Assembly: GCA_020636095.1 (NCBI GenBank)
Contig: JACJYN010000003.1
Span: 806,001 to 870,000 of the forward strand
DNA: 64,000 nt
Reading direction: 5' to 3'
Source of the DNA: Lewinellaceae bacterium
Lineage (GTDB): Bacteria; Bacteroidota; Bacteroidia; Chitinophagales; Saprospiraceae
Of this stretch, positions 25,680 through 33,992 are shown in pieces (position 1 is the first letter of the stretch; every line of letters begins with the position of its first letter). The notes beneath the pieces were generated by a model. That model was given only the letters and a program-made list of their open reading frames with translations, was not told where the DNA came from and searched no databases. The position numbers and the translations under genes are program-made.

Positions 25680-27656
25680 ATGGATGCAGTAAAAGATCAA
25701 GAAGAATTGAAACCAAAGGCGGCCACGTACGGCGCTATTAATATTCAAGCGCTGGAAGGCCTGGAAGCCGTTCGGAAACGCCCCGGAATGTACATCGGAA
25801 GTACAGATTCAAAGGGCTTACACCACCTCGTTTGGGAAGTGATCGACAACTCGATCGACGAACACCTGGCGGGGTATTGTACGGATATTGAAACGATTAT
25901 TCACAAGGACAATTCCATCACCGTAAAGGACAACGGCCGTGGTATCCCTACGGATATGCACAAAAAGTTGAAAAAATCCGCGCTGGAAGTGGTCATGACC
26001 GTCCTGCACGCCGGTGGTAAGTTCGACAAGGATACCTATAAGGTCTCCGGAGGCTTGCACGGCGTGGGGGTTTCCTGTGTGAACGCCTTGTCTGAACACC
26101 TCAGGGCTGAGGTGCACCGCGAAGGCAAGATTTTCGTTCAGGAATATAGCCGTGGCAAACCCCTGGGCGATGTGGCTACGGTCGGCGATTCAGATAAGAC
26201 CGGAACCATCATCACTTTCCGGCCGGATCCGGATATCCTGGAGGTGGTGGACTATAAGTATGAAATTCTCGCCAACCGAATTCGGGAACTATCCTTTTTG
26301 AACAAAGGGCTGACCCTCACACTGACCGATGAACGGGAGGTTGAAGACGACGGCTCCTTCAAATCGGAATCCTTTCACTCCGAAGGCGGGCTGAAGGAAT
26401 TTGTCCAGTTCATCGATTCTTCCAAACAACGGCTGATCGACGAACCGATCTATGTAACCGGTATTGAAGAAAACGTGGAGGTAGAGGTCGCTTTACAGTA
26501 CAATACTTCCTACACGGAGACCATCTACGCTTACGTCAACAATATTAACACCCGGGATGGCGGCACCCACGTCAACGGTTTTCGCCGGGCGGTCAACCGC
26601 CTGTTCAAGCAATACGGGGAGGACAACGGCTTCTTCAAGAAGCTGAAGTTCAGCATATCCGGCGAGGATTTTCGGGAAGGGCTTACCGCCATTATCTCGG
26701 TCAAGGTGCCGGAACCTCAATTTAAAGGACAAACCAAAGGCGAGCTCGGCAACTCAGAAGTGACGGGCATCGTCTCCCGCTGTGTTGGCGAAGTATTGGG
26801 CCATTACCTGGAAGAACATCCCCGGGCCGCCAAAAAGATCATCGATAAGGTGATCCTGGCGGCAACCGCCCGCCATGCCGCCCGGAAAGCCCGCGAGTTG
26901 GTGCAGCGCAAAAATGTGCTCACCGGAAGCGGCCTGCCCGGTAAACTGGCGGATTGCTCCTCCCGCAGCCCGGAGGAATCAGAGCTCTTCCTGGTGGAGG
27001 GCGACTCGGCCGGCGGCACCGCCAAGCAAGGCCGCGACCGGAACTTCCAGGCCATCCTGCCGCTGAGAGGTAAAATCCTCAACGTAGAGAAAGCCCTGGA
27101 GCACAAGATCTACGAGAATGAGGAGATCAAGAATATGTTTACGGCTTTGGGTGTAACCATCGAAGAAAACGAAGAAGGGGAGCGCATCCTGAATATGGAA
27201 AAACTGCGCTACCACAAGACCGTCATCATGTGTGATGCCGACGTAGACGGCAGCCACATCGTTACGCTCATTCTGACCTTCTTCTTCCGCTACATGCGGC
27301 CTTTGGTGGAAAACGGCTATGTGTACATCGCGCAACCGCCGCTCTACATGGTGAAGAAGGGTAAACAATTCCGGTATTGCTGGACGGAGGAGGAACGCCA
27401 GGAGGCCGTCGCCGCCTATACAGGAGAGGAAGCCAATTCTTCGATAAAAATACAGCGCTACAAAGGCCTGGGTGAGATGAACGCCGAACAGCTGTGGGAA
27501 ACTACCATGGACCCGGATACCCGTATCCTTCAGCGCGTTACCATCGATGACGCCCGCGAGGCCGACCGCGTCTTCTCCATGTTGATGGGGGATGATGTGC
27601 CGCCGCGTCGCGCCTTCATCGAAGCGAATGCGAAGTATGCGAATGTGGATGTTTAA
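25680..27656 (+). CDS. gyrB: DNA gyrase subunit B
   Basis: ATPase subunit of gyrase, introducing negative supercoils with GyrA. The GHKL ATPase domain is at residues ~20-230: EVIDNSIDEHLAGYC, VKDNGRGIPTDMH, VSGGLHGVGVSCVNALS. The transducer domain runs to ~400. The TOPRIM domain contains EGDSAGGTAKQGRDRNFQAILPLRGK and DADVDGSHI with catalytic Glu and Asp pairs. C terminus RYKGLGEMNAEQLWETTMDP. At 658 aa it is the short form without the gamma-proteobacterial insertion. ParE is the alternative, but QAILPLRGKILNVEKA and overall resemblance favour GyrB. The upstream promoter box suggests a leaderless message. A strong terminator follows. Confidence 0.94.
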   Translation: MDAVKDQEELKPKAATYGAINIQALEGLEAVRKRPGMYIGSTDSKGLHHLVWEVIDNSIDEHLAGYCTDIETIIHKDNSITVKDNGRGIPTDMHKKLKKSALEVVMTVLHAGGKFDKDTYKVSGGLHGVGVSCVNALSEHLRAEVHREGKIFVQEYSRGKPLGDVATVGDSDKTGTIITFRPDPDILEVVDYKYEILANRIRELSFLNKGLTLTLTDEREVEDDGSFKSESFHSEGGLKEFVQFIDSSKQRLIDEPIYVTGIEENVEVEVALQYNTSYTETIYAYVNNINTRDGGTHVNGFRRAVNRLFKQYGEDNGFFKKLKFSISGEDFREGLTAIISVKVPEPQFKGQTKGELGNSEVTGIVSRCVGEVLGHYLEEHPRAAKKIIDKVILAATARHAARKARELVQRKNVLTGSGLPGKLADCSSRSPEESELFLVEGDSAGGTAKQGRDRNFQAILPLRGKILNVEKALEHKIYENEEIKNMFTALGVTIEENEEGERILNMEKLRYHKTVIMCDADVDGSHIVTLILTFFFRYMRPLVENGYVYIAQPPLYMVKKGKQFRYCWTEEERQEAVAAYTGEEANSSIKIQRYKGLGEMNAEQLWETTMDPDTRILQRVTIDDAREADRVFSMLMGDDVPPRRAFIEANAKYANVDV

Positions 27657-27683
27657 AATACGGTTATAACGTTTAAAAAATGG

Positions 27684-27724
27684 GGCATCCCGGATTTTTG
27701 GCTGGCGCCAAAGCCCGGGATGCC
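27684..27724 (+). terminator. Rho-independent terminator of gyrB
   Basis: GGCATCCCGG (27684-27693) pairs with CCGGGATGCC (27715-27724), with an inner TTTGGC/GCCAAA stem. TCTTTTTAG follows. A textbook terminator, 28 bases after the stop; it also faces the 3' end of the minus-strand barrel gene. Confidence 0.85.
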
Positions 27725-27761
27725 TCTTTTTAGAGGAGGCCGAACCGCTTGGAGGGCTTTT

Positions 27762-29069
27762 CTAGAAGATGTAATAGAAAGTCGAGAACTGGAATTCGGG
27801 CGAAAATACGATCCTGTCCGGTATTTCATTGTAGAACAGATAAGTACCTGCTCTCAGGCGAAAACTCCACTGGTAGTTGACAAAGTACTCCAGGTCGAGG
27901 CCAGAATTCCAACTGGCTTGGTTTTCGGAAGAAATAAAAGGGTTGAGAGTATTGGGAAGGCCCCAGGTAGCCGTCACAGTATTATCCCAGCTAAGTATTG
28001 TCCGGGAAGACGGCAACCAGCGGTAGGTGTAACCCACGCTGGCGCGGGCAAAAGGGCCTTCTTTGCTAGGCAGCGAGTTGTCCTTATCATATTTTCTCCT
28101 TGAATAATAGTAGCCGCCACCTAGCATAGCGGTCCATTGGCCTCCTCCCCGGTTATTGTGAATCCTGGCGCTGGAAAATTCTGCGAATGCCAGGCCGTAG
28201 GTATAAAACCGGGTAGAATTAATGACAGGATTCTCTTCCCGATTCCAATTAGAATCAAAATTACCCTCCAGGCCGTAAGCCAGGCGGCGGCCGTGTGGCA
28301 AAGTGCTGCGGTTGGCAAATGCCCAGTTGTCATTGAGGATAGCAAAGAGGGCAAAGCTCTCGCGTTCCGCCAGCCCCCGTTCCTGCAAGGTGCTATGCAA
28401 CTGGCCCAACTCATAGATACGCCGCCGCCGGAAGTCGAAGGTACGGTTGCCGATGAGATCCGTAATGGTTCGCGCCAGGGCAGTGATATCTTCCGGGGTG
28501 AAATCAGTTACGACTCCTGCCTCCCGAAGATCCTCTATCATCCAACTGGCCAGCAGGGCGTCCTCAGCGAACTCGATGCGCCCCAGTCCCCGGAAAATCT
28601 TAGGAGCGAGACTGAAGTCCAGGTTGCGGTTGATATTGTTCAAAGAAGTAAGGCTGCCGTCAGAATGAAGGGCGCCGCCCCAGCCCCAAAAGCGGTTTTC
28701 CCGGTAGTAATGGCTTTGTTCCCTTTGGATGGTTGCCGAGAAGTAGCCTGAATTGTAACGGCCGCTGGACAGTCCGGAGGATTGGCCAAATCCCCCCTGA
28801 AGGCTACCGGACAGCCCCCAGCTGGAAATCAGCGCATCTGTATTGCGGAGTTCCTGCCAGTAAAGCCGGGCGCGGGCGCTGCCGGAATTTTCAGCTTCCC
28901 TGTAGTTGCGGTAATTACCCTGAAAATTTGCTTGCCCATTGAGTGACATGGCTGGCCGCCGCTCATAGCGCGCCTTGTAGCTGCTGAGGTTGAATGTATC
29001 GGATTGGGCGCCGGCCAGGGTGGCGGCAAAAATAAAAAGTATCGAGAGTGCGTTTTGTGGAGACATCAA
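27762..29069 (-). CDS. Outer-membrane beta-barrel protein, unknown function
   Basis: 435 aa with signal peptide (ALSILFIFAATLAGAQ). The mature protein has many amphipathic strands with aromatic girdles: RPAMSLNGQANFQGNYRNY, GYFSATIQREQSHYYREN, LAYGLEGNFDSNWNREENPV, WTAMLGGGYYYSRRKYD. It ends FQFSTFYYIF, a terminal aromatic typical of BAM substrates. A helical insert (FAEDALLASWMIEDLREAGVVTDFTPEDITALARTI) interrupts the barrel. No named family is recognised. It is convergent with gyrB and divergent from the SdiA-regulated gene. Confidence 0.65.
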   Translation of the reverse strand: MMSPQNALSILFIFAATLAGAQSDTFNLSSYKARYERRPAMSLNGQANFQGNYRNYREAENSGSARARLYWQELRNTDALISSWGLSGSLQGGFGQSSGLSSGRYNSGYFSATIQREQSHYYRENRFWGWGGALHSDGSLTSLNNINRNLDFSLAPKIFRGLGRIEFAEDALLASWMIEDLREAGVVTDFTPEDITALARTITDLIGNRTFDFRRRRIYELGQLHSTLQERGLAERESFALFAILNDNWAFANRSTLPHGRRLAYGLEGNFDSNWNREENPVINSTRFYTYGLAFAEFSSARIHNNRGGGQWTAMLGGGYYYSRRKYDKDNSLPSKEGPFARASVGYTYRWLPSSRTILSWDNTVTATWGLPNTLNPFISSENQASWNSGLDLEYFVNYQWSFRLRAGTYLFYNEIPDRIVFSPEFQFSTFYYIF

Positions 29070-29244
29070 AGAGATATTTAAGAATTATGCAATGTAATAA
29101 CCGTTAATGATGGATTGAAGATAAGAAAAATCAAAAAATACTACATTGTTGGCCTGGATGTCGCCTTGTGTTGGCTTTTTTTATATCTTTTGTTTACAGT
29201 AGCCCGGCTTATATGGCCCATCCTTTTCCTTTGATACCAGTGAA

Positions 29245-30201
29245 ATGAAAATAATAAACACTAAATACATGATGTCTACTTTTTATCTGCTCCTGATGAG
29301 CCTTTTTTTCTGTAATGCCCCGGCTGACACGGAAGAAAGTACTGCCAGCATAACCCTGTTGGATGGTTATGATTTTTGTTACAGCCTGAAGGAGCCGGAC
29401 CAAACCTTCAAGATGCCTAAAGACCTGGAAGAAATCTCCGGGCTGGGTATTTCCGAGGATGGCGAAACCCTGGTGGCGATCCAGGATGAAGATGGGAAGC
29501 TGTTTATCATCAGCCGCTACACCGGGGAGGTCGTGAACGAGATCGGGTTTTGGAAGGATGGAGACTACGAGGGTGTGGAAATGGTGGGCAGTACCGCGTA
29601 TGTTGTAAAAAGCTCTGGTACGCTCTACGAGGTAACCAACCCCGGCGCCCTTGAACAGGAAGTGGAGAAATACAATTTTTTTCTCGATGACAGCAACGAT
29701 GTGGAAGGCCTGGCCTACGACAAAGCCAACAATCGCCTCCTGTTGGCTTGTAAAGCCAAAGCGGGACACGAGAAGCGCTTCCAGCACAAGAAGGGCATCT
29801 ATGCCTTCAACCTGGAATCCAAAACGCTGAGTGAGGAACCCGTTTATTTCATCAGCCTCGACTCCATCAACCACTACCTGGAAAAGGACCCGGCCATCCA
29901 CAAGCTGGAAAAGTTGGTCGAATTCTTCGACTCCGAAGAGGATTTTGACTTCAGCCCCTCGGCCATCGCCATTCACCCCATTTCCGGAAATATTTACGTC
30001 ACCTCTTCGGTCGGTAAAATGCTGCTGGTGTTCAGCCCTCAGGGACACGTTATACACATCGAAAAGTTGAGTAAAAAAGTACATCCTCAGCCCGAGGGCC
30101 TCTGCTTCGATCCTATCGGCACACTTTACATCTCGAATGAAGGAAAAGGGGAAGACGGCCTGATTTACCGGTTTAATTACAAGCCGGGCAGGGTGGATTA
30201 G
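29245..30201 (+). CDS. SdiA-regulated/YjiK-like secreted propeller protein
   Basis: 318 aa. An N-terminal hydrophobic stretch (STFYLLLMSLFFCNAPA) looks like a signal peptide, possibly a lipoprotein via Cys in FFCNA. The rest is a six-bladed propeller-like domain: DLEEISGLGISEDGETLVAIQDEDGKLFII, KDGDYEGVEMVG, NDVEGLAYDKANNRLLLACK, FSPSAIAIHPISGNIYVTSS, PQPEGLCFDPIGTLYISNEG. These motifs define the SdiA-regulated family (YjiK of E. coli), whose biochemical role is unknown. ATGs at 29245, 29269 and 29272 are possible starts. A close paralogue lies at 38206-39183 on the other strand. Confidence 0.82.
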   Translation: MKIINTKYMMSTFYLLLMSLFFCNAPADTEESTASITLLDGYDFCYSLKEPDQTFKMPKDLEEISGLGISEDGETLVAIQDEDGKLFIISRYTGEVVNEIGFWKDGDYEGVEMVGSTAYVVKSSGTLYEVTNPGALEQEVEKYNFFLDDSNDVEGLAYDKANNRLLLACKAKAGHEKRFQHKKGIYAFNLESKTLSEEPVYFISLDSINHYLEKDPAIHKLEKLVEFFDSEEDFDFSPSAIAIHPISGNIYVTSSVGKMLLVFSPQGHVIHIEKLSKKVHPQPEGLCFDPIGTLYISNEGKGEDGLIYRFNYKPGRVD

Positions 30202-30265
30202 TTGACTGGGTGCAGCGCCTCCGAACCAGGGTTAGATATTTGTTGTTTCCCTGGTGATGTAGAGC

Positions 30266-30293
30266 TTGTAGCAAAAAAAATGCGTTACTTTTG
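30266..30293 (+). promoter_or_regulatory. Promoter of odhB (TTG-N17-TACTTTTG)
   Basis: TTG at 30266-30268 and TACTTTTG at 30286-30293 are separated by 17 bases, matching the Bacteroidota -33/-7 arrangement. The leader to the ATG at 30361 would be about 60 nt. The best-formed housekeeping promoter in the window. Confidence 0.65.
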
Positions 30294-30360
30294 CTTTATT
30301 ACCTCAATTCCCGGATAATTGCGGAGAATTGAAAATGTTTAACCCATTTACCCACACTAT

Positions 30361-31644
30361 ATGAGCGTAGTAGAAATGAAGGTCCCCACTATCGGCGAAT
30401 CCATTACGGAGGTGACCTTGTCTCAATGGCTGAAAAAAGATGGGGATTACGTCGAACTGGACGACCCCATTTGCGAATTTGAATCGGATAAAGCGACCCT
30501 GGAGTTTCCAGCCGAAGCAGCCGGTAAGCTGATCCATGTCGCTGCCGAAGGGGACGACCTGGAGATCGGCGCCCTGGTGGCCAGGATCGACACCAGCGTT
30601 GCCAAAGAAAATGGGGGGGGAGGCAGCAACGGCGCTCCTCAAAAAGAATCGGAGGTAAAAGAAGAAAAACCAGCTCCGGCAAGTAAAGAAAGGGAAGCCG
30701 AGGTAAGTTATGCCGCCGGCCACCCGTCTCCGGCAGCGGGTAAGATTCTGAAAGAGGGGGACGTCCAGCCTGCAGAAGTGGACGGTAGCGGCAGAGGTGG
30801 CCGCATCACTAAGGAAGATGCGGTGAAGGCGGTGGAAGCTAAAAAATCAGCGCCCGCTAAACAGGAATCCAAGCCGGCGCCACAACCCGATAGGCAAGAG
30901 GCTCCGAAACAGCCGGTAGTGTTCACACCGCAGGATAGTTTCAGCCGTGAGACCAGCCGTAAGAAGATGAGCCGCATGCGCCGGACCATCGCCAAGCGCT
31001 TGGTGAGCGCCAAAAATGAAACGGCCATGCTGACCACCTTCAACGAGGTGGACCTCACCGAGGTGATGCAACTGCGCAAAACTTACCAGGACCGTTTTGT
31101 TAAAAAATACGGCATCAAGCTGGGCTTTATGTCCCTCTTCGCCAAAGCCTGCGCCAAGGTACTGATGGAGATGCCCGACGTGAACGCCAGACTCGATGGC
31201 GAGGAACTCGTTTACCACGACTATGCCGACATCTCCATCGCCATTTCCACCCCTTCCGGCCTGGTGGTGCCCCCGGTGCACAATGTGGAATCGCTCAGCT
31301 TTGCAGAAATAGAATATAAAATCTCCGAATTGGCCGAAAAGGCCCGCAACGGCAACCTGACCCTGGAAGAGATGCAGGGCGGTACCTTTACGATTACCAA
31401 CGGCGGCGTGTTCGGCTCCCTGCTCAGCACGCCTATTCTCAACGAGCCGCAGTCGGCCATCCTCGGTATGCACGGCATCAAGGAGCGGGCCATGGTGATC
31501 GACGGGGAGATCAAGGTTCGGCCCATGATGTACCTGGCCTTATCTTATGACCACCGCGTGATCGACGGAAGCACTTCGGTGACCTTCCTGGTGAAGGTAA
31601 AGGAACTGCTGGAAGACCCGGTAGCCATGCTGATGGACTTATAG
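30361..31644 (+). CDS. odhB: Dihydrolipoyllysine-residue succinyltransferase (E2 of 2-oxoglutarate dehydrogenase)
   Basis: Transfers succinyl groups to CoA in the TCA cycle. Lipoyl domain at residues 1-80, with the modified Lys in CEFESDKATLEFPAEAAG. After a Glu/Pro/Ala-rich linker, the E3-binding domain is PAAGKILKEGDVQPAEVDGSGRGGRITKEDAVKAV (~123-158, in full). The catalytic domain from ~195 begins RKKMSRMRRTIAKRLVSAK and ends with SYDHRVIDGSTSVTFL, with active-site His and Asp. 427 aa, one lipoyl domain; MSVVEMKVPTIGESITEVTL is the SucB-type N terminus. The E1 gene (odhA/sucA) is not adjacent. A long hairpin follows the stop. Confidence 0.94.
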   Translation: MSVVEMKVPTIGESITEVTLSQWLKKDGDYVELDDPICEFESDKATLEFPAEAAGKLIHVAAEGDDLEIGALVARIDTSVAKENGGGGSNGAPQKESEVKEEKPAPASKEREAEVSYAAGHPSPAAGKILKEGDVQPAEVDGSGRGGRITKEDAVKAVEAKKSAPAKQESKPAPQPDRQEAPKQPVVFTPQDSFSRETSRKKMSRMRRTIAKRLVSAKNETAMLTTFNEVDLTEVMQLRKTYQDRFVKKYGIKLGFMSLFAKACAKVLMEMPDVNARLDGEELVYHDYADISIAISTPSGLVVPPVHNVESLSFAEIEYKISELAEKARNGNLTLEEMQGGTFTITNGGVFGSLLSTPILNEPQSAILGMHGIKERAMVIDGEIKVRPMMYLALSYDHRVIDGSTSVTFLVKVKELLEDPVAMLMDL

Positions 31645-31652
31645 GTTTTTAT

Positions 31653-31702
31653 GCCCGGATACGCTTTCGACCCGGTGGGGCCGGGAGAAAGCCTGTCCGG
31701 GC
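31653..31702 (+). terminator. Long hairpin between odhB and a membrane-protein gene
   Basis: Nested stems GCCCGGA/TCCGGGC, GCTTTC/GAAAGC and CCGG/CCGG fold a 50-base segment nine bases after the odhB stop. There is no good T-run, so it may attenuate or stabilise rather than terminate. Confidence 0.5.
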
Positions 31703-31741
31703 AGGGCTTTCCACTATATTACCGAAAAATAAGAGACCAGC

Positions 31742-32251
31742 ATGACCTTACGAGACCTGTTCCAACTGCTTGCCGAGCATCCGGAGTACATCCTTTTTTA
31801 CTTTGCCATCATTCCGATTATGGCCTTTCTGGCAGGGATACTTGGCAAGGGAGAAGGCCATCTTTCCCCCTGGCGGTACCTGTATTCCACGCTGATCTAC
31901 TTTGTTTGCGTACCGGGTATCTTCTCCATCACGCTGAGCGTGTACAACTTCCTTTTCAGCCGCGGCAGTATCATGGACGCCGACGTATTCGCCCAGGTGC
32001 TGCCCATCATCTCCATGGTGGTGACCTTGCTGCTCATCCGCCGCAATGTGAGCCTGGATTATATTCCCGGCTTTGATAAGCTCTCTGGCCTGGTGACGGT
32101 TATTAGCGCCGCCCTCCTCATTATGTGGTTTGTCGACCGCACCCGCATCATCGTTTTCTCCTACCTGCCCTTCCAGTATGTAATTCTGATCTTTATCGGG
32201 TTGCTGGTCGTCATCCGGTACGGATGGAGGAAGGCTTTTGTGAGTGCGTAG
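31742..32251 (+). CDS. Integral membrane protein, five predicted TM segments
   Basis: 169 aa, unknown function. Hydrophobic segments lie at ~17-34 (ILFYFAIIPIMAFLAGIL), ~46-71, ~80-98, ~113-130 and ~146-161 (VILIFIGLLVVIRYGW). Charged loops are short; the C terminus is basic (RYGWRKAF). It starts at ATG after the odhB hairpin, in the same direction, so read-through from odhB is possible. No motif indicating transport or enzyme activity was found. It faces the PepSY-like gene convergently, with about 50 bases between. Confidence 0.7.
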   Translation: MTLRDLFQLLAEHPEYILFYFAIIPIMAFLAGILGKGEGHLSPWRYLYSTLIYFVCVPGIFSITLSVYNFLFSRGSIMDADVFAQVLPIISMVVTLLLIRRNVSLDYIPGFDKLSGLVTVISAALLIMWFVDRTRIIVFSYLPFQYVILIFIGLLVVIRYGWRKAFVSA

Positions 32252-32302
32252 TGGGAAGGCATGGAGAAGAAAATAATATTCTTCTCCATGCCTGTTGCCC
32301 AC

Positions 32303-32740
32303 TCAATCCCGCTCCTCCTCCTTCTCCAGCACTTTGCCCTCCGGGCTGAAGTTGACCCTCACCGTATAGCCTTCCTGGTCTAATGCAACCCGGTAAGCTA
32401 CCGGTATGTCCGGAGATGACAACTTCTTAACCCAGTCGATCTCAAAATCAGCGTATTGGCTGGCGATGGCCTGGCTCACTGCCGCCGGCAGGCCTTCCTT
32501 ATCGATCTTTATTTCGGATTGCACCCAATTCCCTTTGCTGTCAAAATCAGCCGTCGTTTTTTGCCCGTCTTGTTTGAAGGCTACGCTGTAAACGCCCTCC
32601 TTTGCACTTTTCCACTTGGCCTCCTCTGCCTTCGGGAATTTATCCGAAAAACCTTTTTTTGAAGCTTCAGGAACTTTGAACTGGCCAAAAAGGGCGCCGG
32701 AAAATAATATCAGAGACAATAGTAAGAATGATGCTTTCAT
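32303..32740 (-). CDS. PepSY-like (DUF2874) periplasmic protein
   Basis: 145 aa with signal peptide (MKASFLLLSLILFSGALFGQ). The mature part follows the PepSY-like repeat pattern: VPEASKKGFSDKFPKAEEAKWKSAKEGVYSVAFKQDGQKTTADFDSKGNWVQSE (described here in segments) and a second copy LPAAVSQAIASQYADFEIDWVKKLSSPDIPVAYRVAL...YTVRVNFSPEGKVLEKE. This two-repeat form (once called putative beta-lactamase-inhibitor-like) is common in Bacteroidota and periplasmic; its function is not established. It lies next to the foldback element at 32763. Confidence 0.82.
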   Translation of the reverse strand: MKASFLLLSLILFSGALFGQFKVPEASKKGFSDKFPKAEEAKWKSAKEGVYSVAFKQDGQKTTADFDSKGNWVQSEIKIDKEGLPAAVSQAIASQYADFEIDWVKKLSSPDIPVAYRVALDQEGYTVRVNFSPEGKVLEKEEERD

Positions 32741-32762
32741 TTACTTTGAATTTTAAGCTGAA

Positions 32763-32923
32763 TACTCTGTTAAAAAAATATCTTATGCTTCTGGCCGTGC
32801 CTTTTCGCCCTACTCTTCGTCCCGTCCTCACCTTGATAGCTAAGGCTATCAGGCTCCGGGCGCTCCTCGATTAGAACGAAAATTCATCGCCCAGAAACGA
32901 TAATTTACTTAATTAACAGAGTA
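32763..32923. mobile_element. 161-bp foldback (MITE-like) element with 5-bp target duplication
   Basis: Termini TACTCTGTTAA (32763-32773) and TTAACAGAGTA (32913-32923) are perfect 11-bp inverted repeats. Immediately outside both ends is the direct repeat CTGAA (32758-32762 and 32924-32928), a classic 5-bp target duplication. The interior also folds back (TTCTGG and TTTTCG on the left, inverted on the right; TTGATAGC/GCTATCA at the centre). It has no coding capacity, so a transposase elsewhere would be needed for movement. Confidence 0.7.
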
Positions 32924-32988
32924 CTGAATAATGAAATTTCCGGCCAACCTAAAACGGGATTTTGTATTTATTTTGGATTCACCCCTCC

Positions 32989-33080
32989 TTCATTCCCTCA
33001 CCCTCTCACCACATCACCCTCTCACCCTCTCACCACATCACCCTCTCACCCTCTCACCCTCTCACTTTCCCTCCCTCTCC
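32989..33080. repeat. CACCCTCT/CACCACAT short tandem repeats
   Basis: About 90 bases of C/T/A-only sequence built from CACCCTCT and CACCACAT words, lying directly after the stop codon of the DUF4249 gene on its 3' side. Confidence 0.9.
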
Positions 33081-33989
33081 CTACGGATTATCCTGCGGAT
33101 AGACAAACAAAACCGTATCCGACCGGACGGCCGAGCCAAACACCCCGATAGTGCCTTCAATCGTTGATTTCAGGAATACGGGCTCTACGAACGGATTGAG
33201 GATAGACTGCAGCTGGTTGTCGATATCCTCGAAAAAAGCCGCTGAATTTTCATCCAGCGACTGCAGGAAGATATAGGCGGTATCGCCCCGAAGGTACTCA
33301 AAAGAGACCTCGGCGTTGAGTTCCATCTCCTGCCCATCGCTGTTTTCGTCCCGAAAAATGGTGCGTCCCAGGTCGGTAATCCAGAATTTTTCCCCATTGG
33401 TGCAATCGTTTTCGATTACCTCCAGGATGTGGGCATGATGGCGGGAAGTGTCGAGAAAACGGTCCATTTGAAAACGGTAGAAGTTCCTTTCCCCCGGCGC
33501 GTCCACAAACCGGAGGATCACCCCGTCGTGGCCGCCGTACACATCGAAGAATTCCGCTGTGTATTCAATGTCATCGATATTGACCTTGGACTGGCTGATA
33601 GTTGTCGCCGCCGTATAGGTTTTGCCTGCATACGTAACCGTCAATCCATAGGTTTTACCATGCTCCGCAAGGAGGCCTCCCCGGTAGAAAGGCACCCAGC
33701 GGCACCGGAATTTATCGAAGGTGGAATCCGGCCGCAACAGCTCCGTTTCTGTACCGTTGAACAGGCTTACCTGTGCCCCTCTGGCAAACATTTCCTGGGG
33801 CGTAACCTCTTCATTAAAGAACGGCTGGCTTATGCTCAGATATACTTTGGGCACTTCCCCCGGGTATAAAATGCTCTCGATGAACAACTGCCCTTCGTAA
33901 GCGGTGTCCAACTTAATATTGACCTCCTTCCGGCAGGAGAGGGCAACAAAAAAGGAGAGCAGCAGAAATATATAGCGTACTGTTTTCAT
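33081..33989 (-). CDS. DUF4249 lipoprotein partnered with a TonB receptor
   Basis: 302 aa. Lipoprotein signal YIFLLLSFFVALSCRKE places Cys at ~19. The mature part matches DUF4249: VNIKLDTAYEGQLFIESILYPGEVPKVYLSISQPFF (in parts), FARGAQVSLFNG, HGKTYGLTVTYAGKTYTAATTI, and a C-terminal EPVFLKSTIEGTIGVFGS. In Bacteroidota this family almost always follows a TonB-dependent receptor, as here: the receptor stops 3 bases before this start. It is probably exposed at the outer membrane and assists uptake or binding. Substrate unknown. Confidence 0.85.
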   Translation of the reverse strand: MKTVRYIFLLLSFFVALSCRKEVNIKLDTAYEGQLFIESILYPGEVPKVYLSISQPFFNEEVTPQEMFARGAQVSLFNGTETELLRPDSTFDKFRCRWVPFYRGGLLAEHGKTYGLTVTYAGKTYTAATTISQSKVNIDDIEYTAEFFDVYGGHDGVILRFVDAPGERNFYRFQMDRFLDTSRHHAHILEVIENDCTNGEKFWITDLGRTIFRDENSDGQEMELNAEVSFEYLRGDTAYIFLQSLDENSAAFFEDIDNQLQSILNPFVEPVFLKSTIEGTIGVFGSAVRSDTVLFVYPQDNP

Positions 33990-33992
33990 GGA

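Larger units (their letters stand above)
32741..33080. other. Intergenic region filled by a foldback element and CACCCTCT repeats
   Basis: The 340-base gap contains the 161-bp foldback element and the CACCCTCT array described separately. No gene is supported; an open frame on the + strand consists of the translated array. Confidence 0.6.

Noticed and set aside
32931..33167. 78-codon frame reading LSPHHPLTLSPHHPL
   Set aside because: Translation of the CACCCTCT array.
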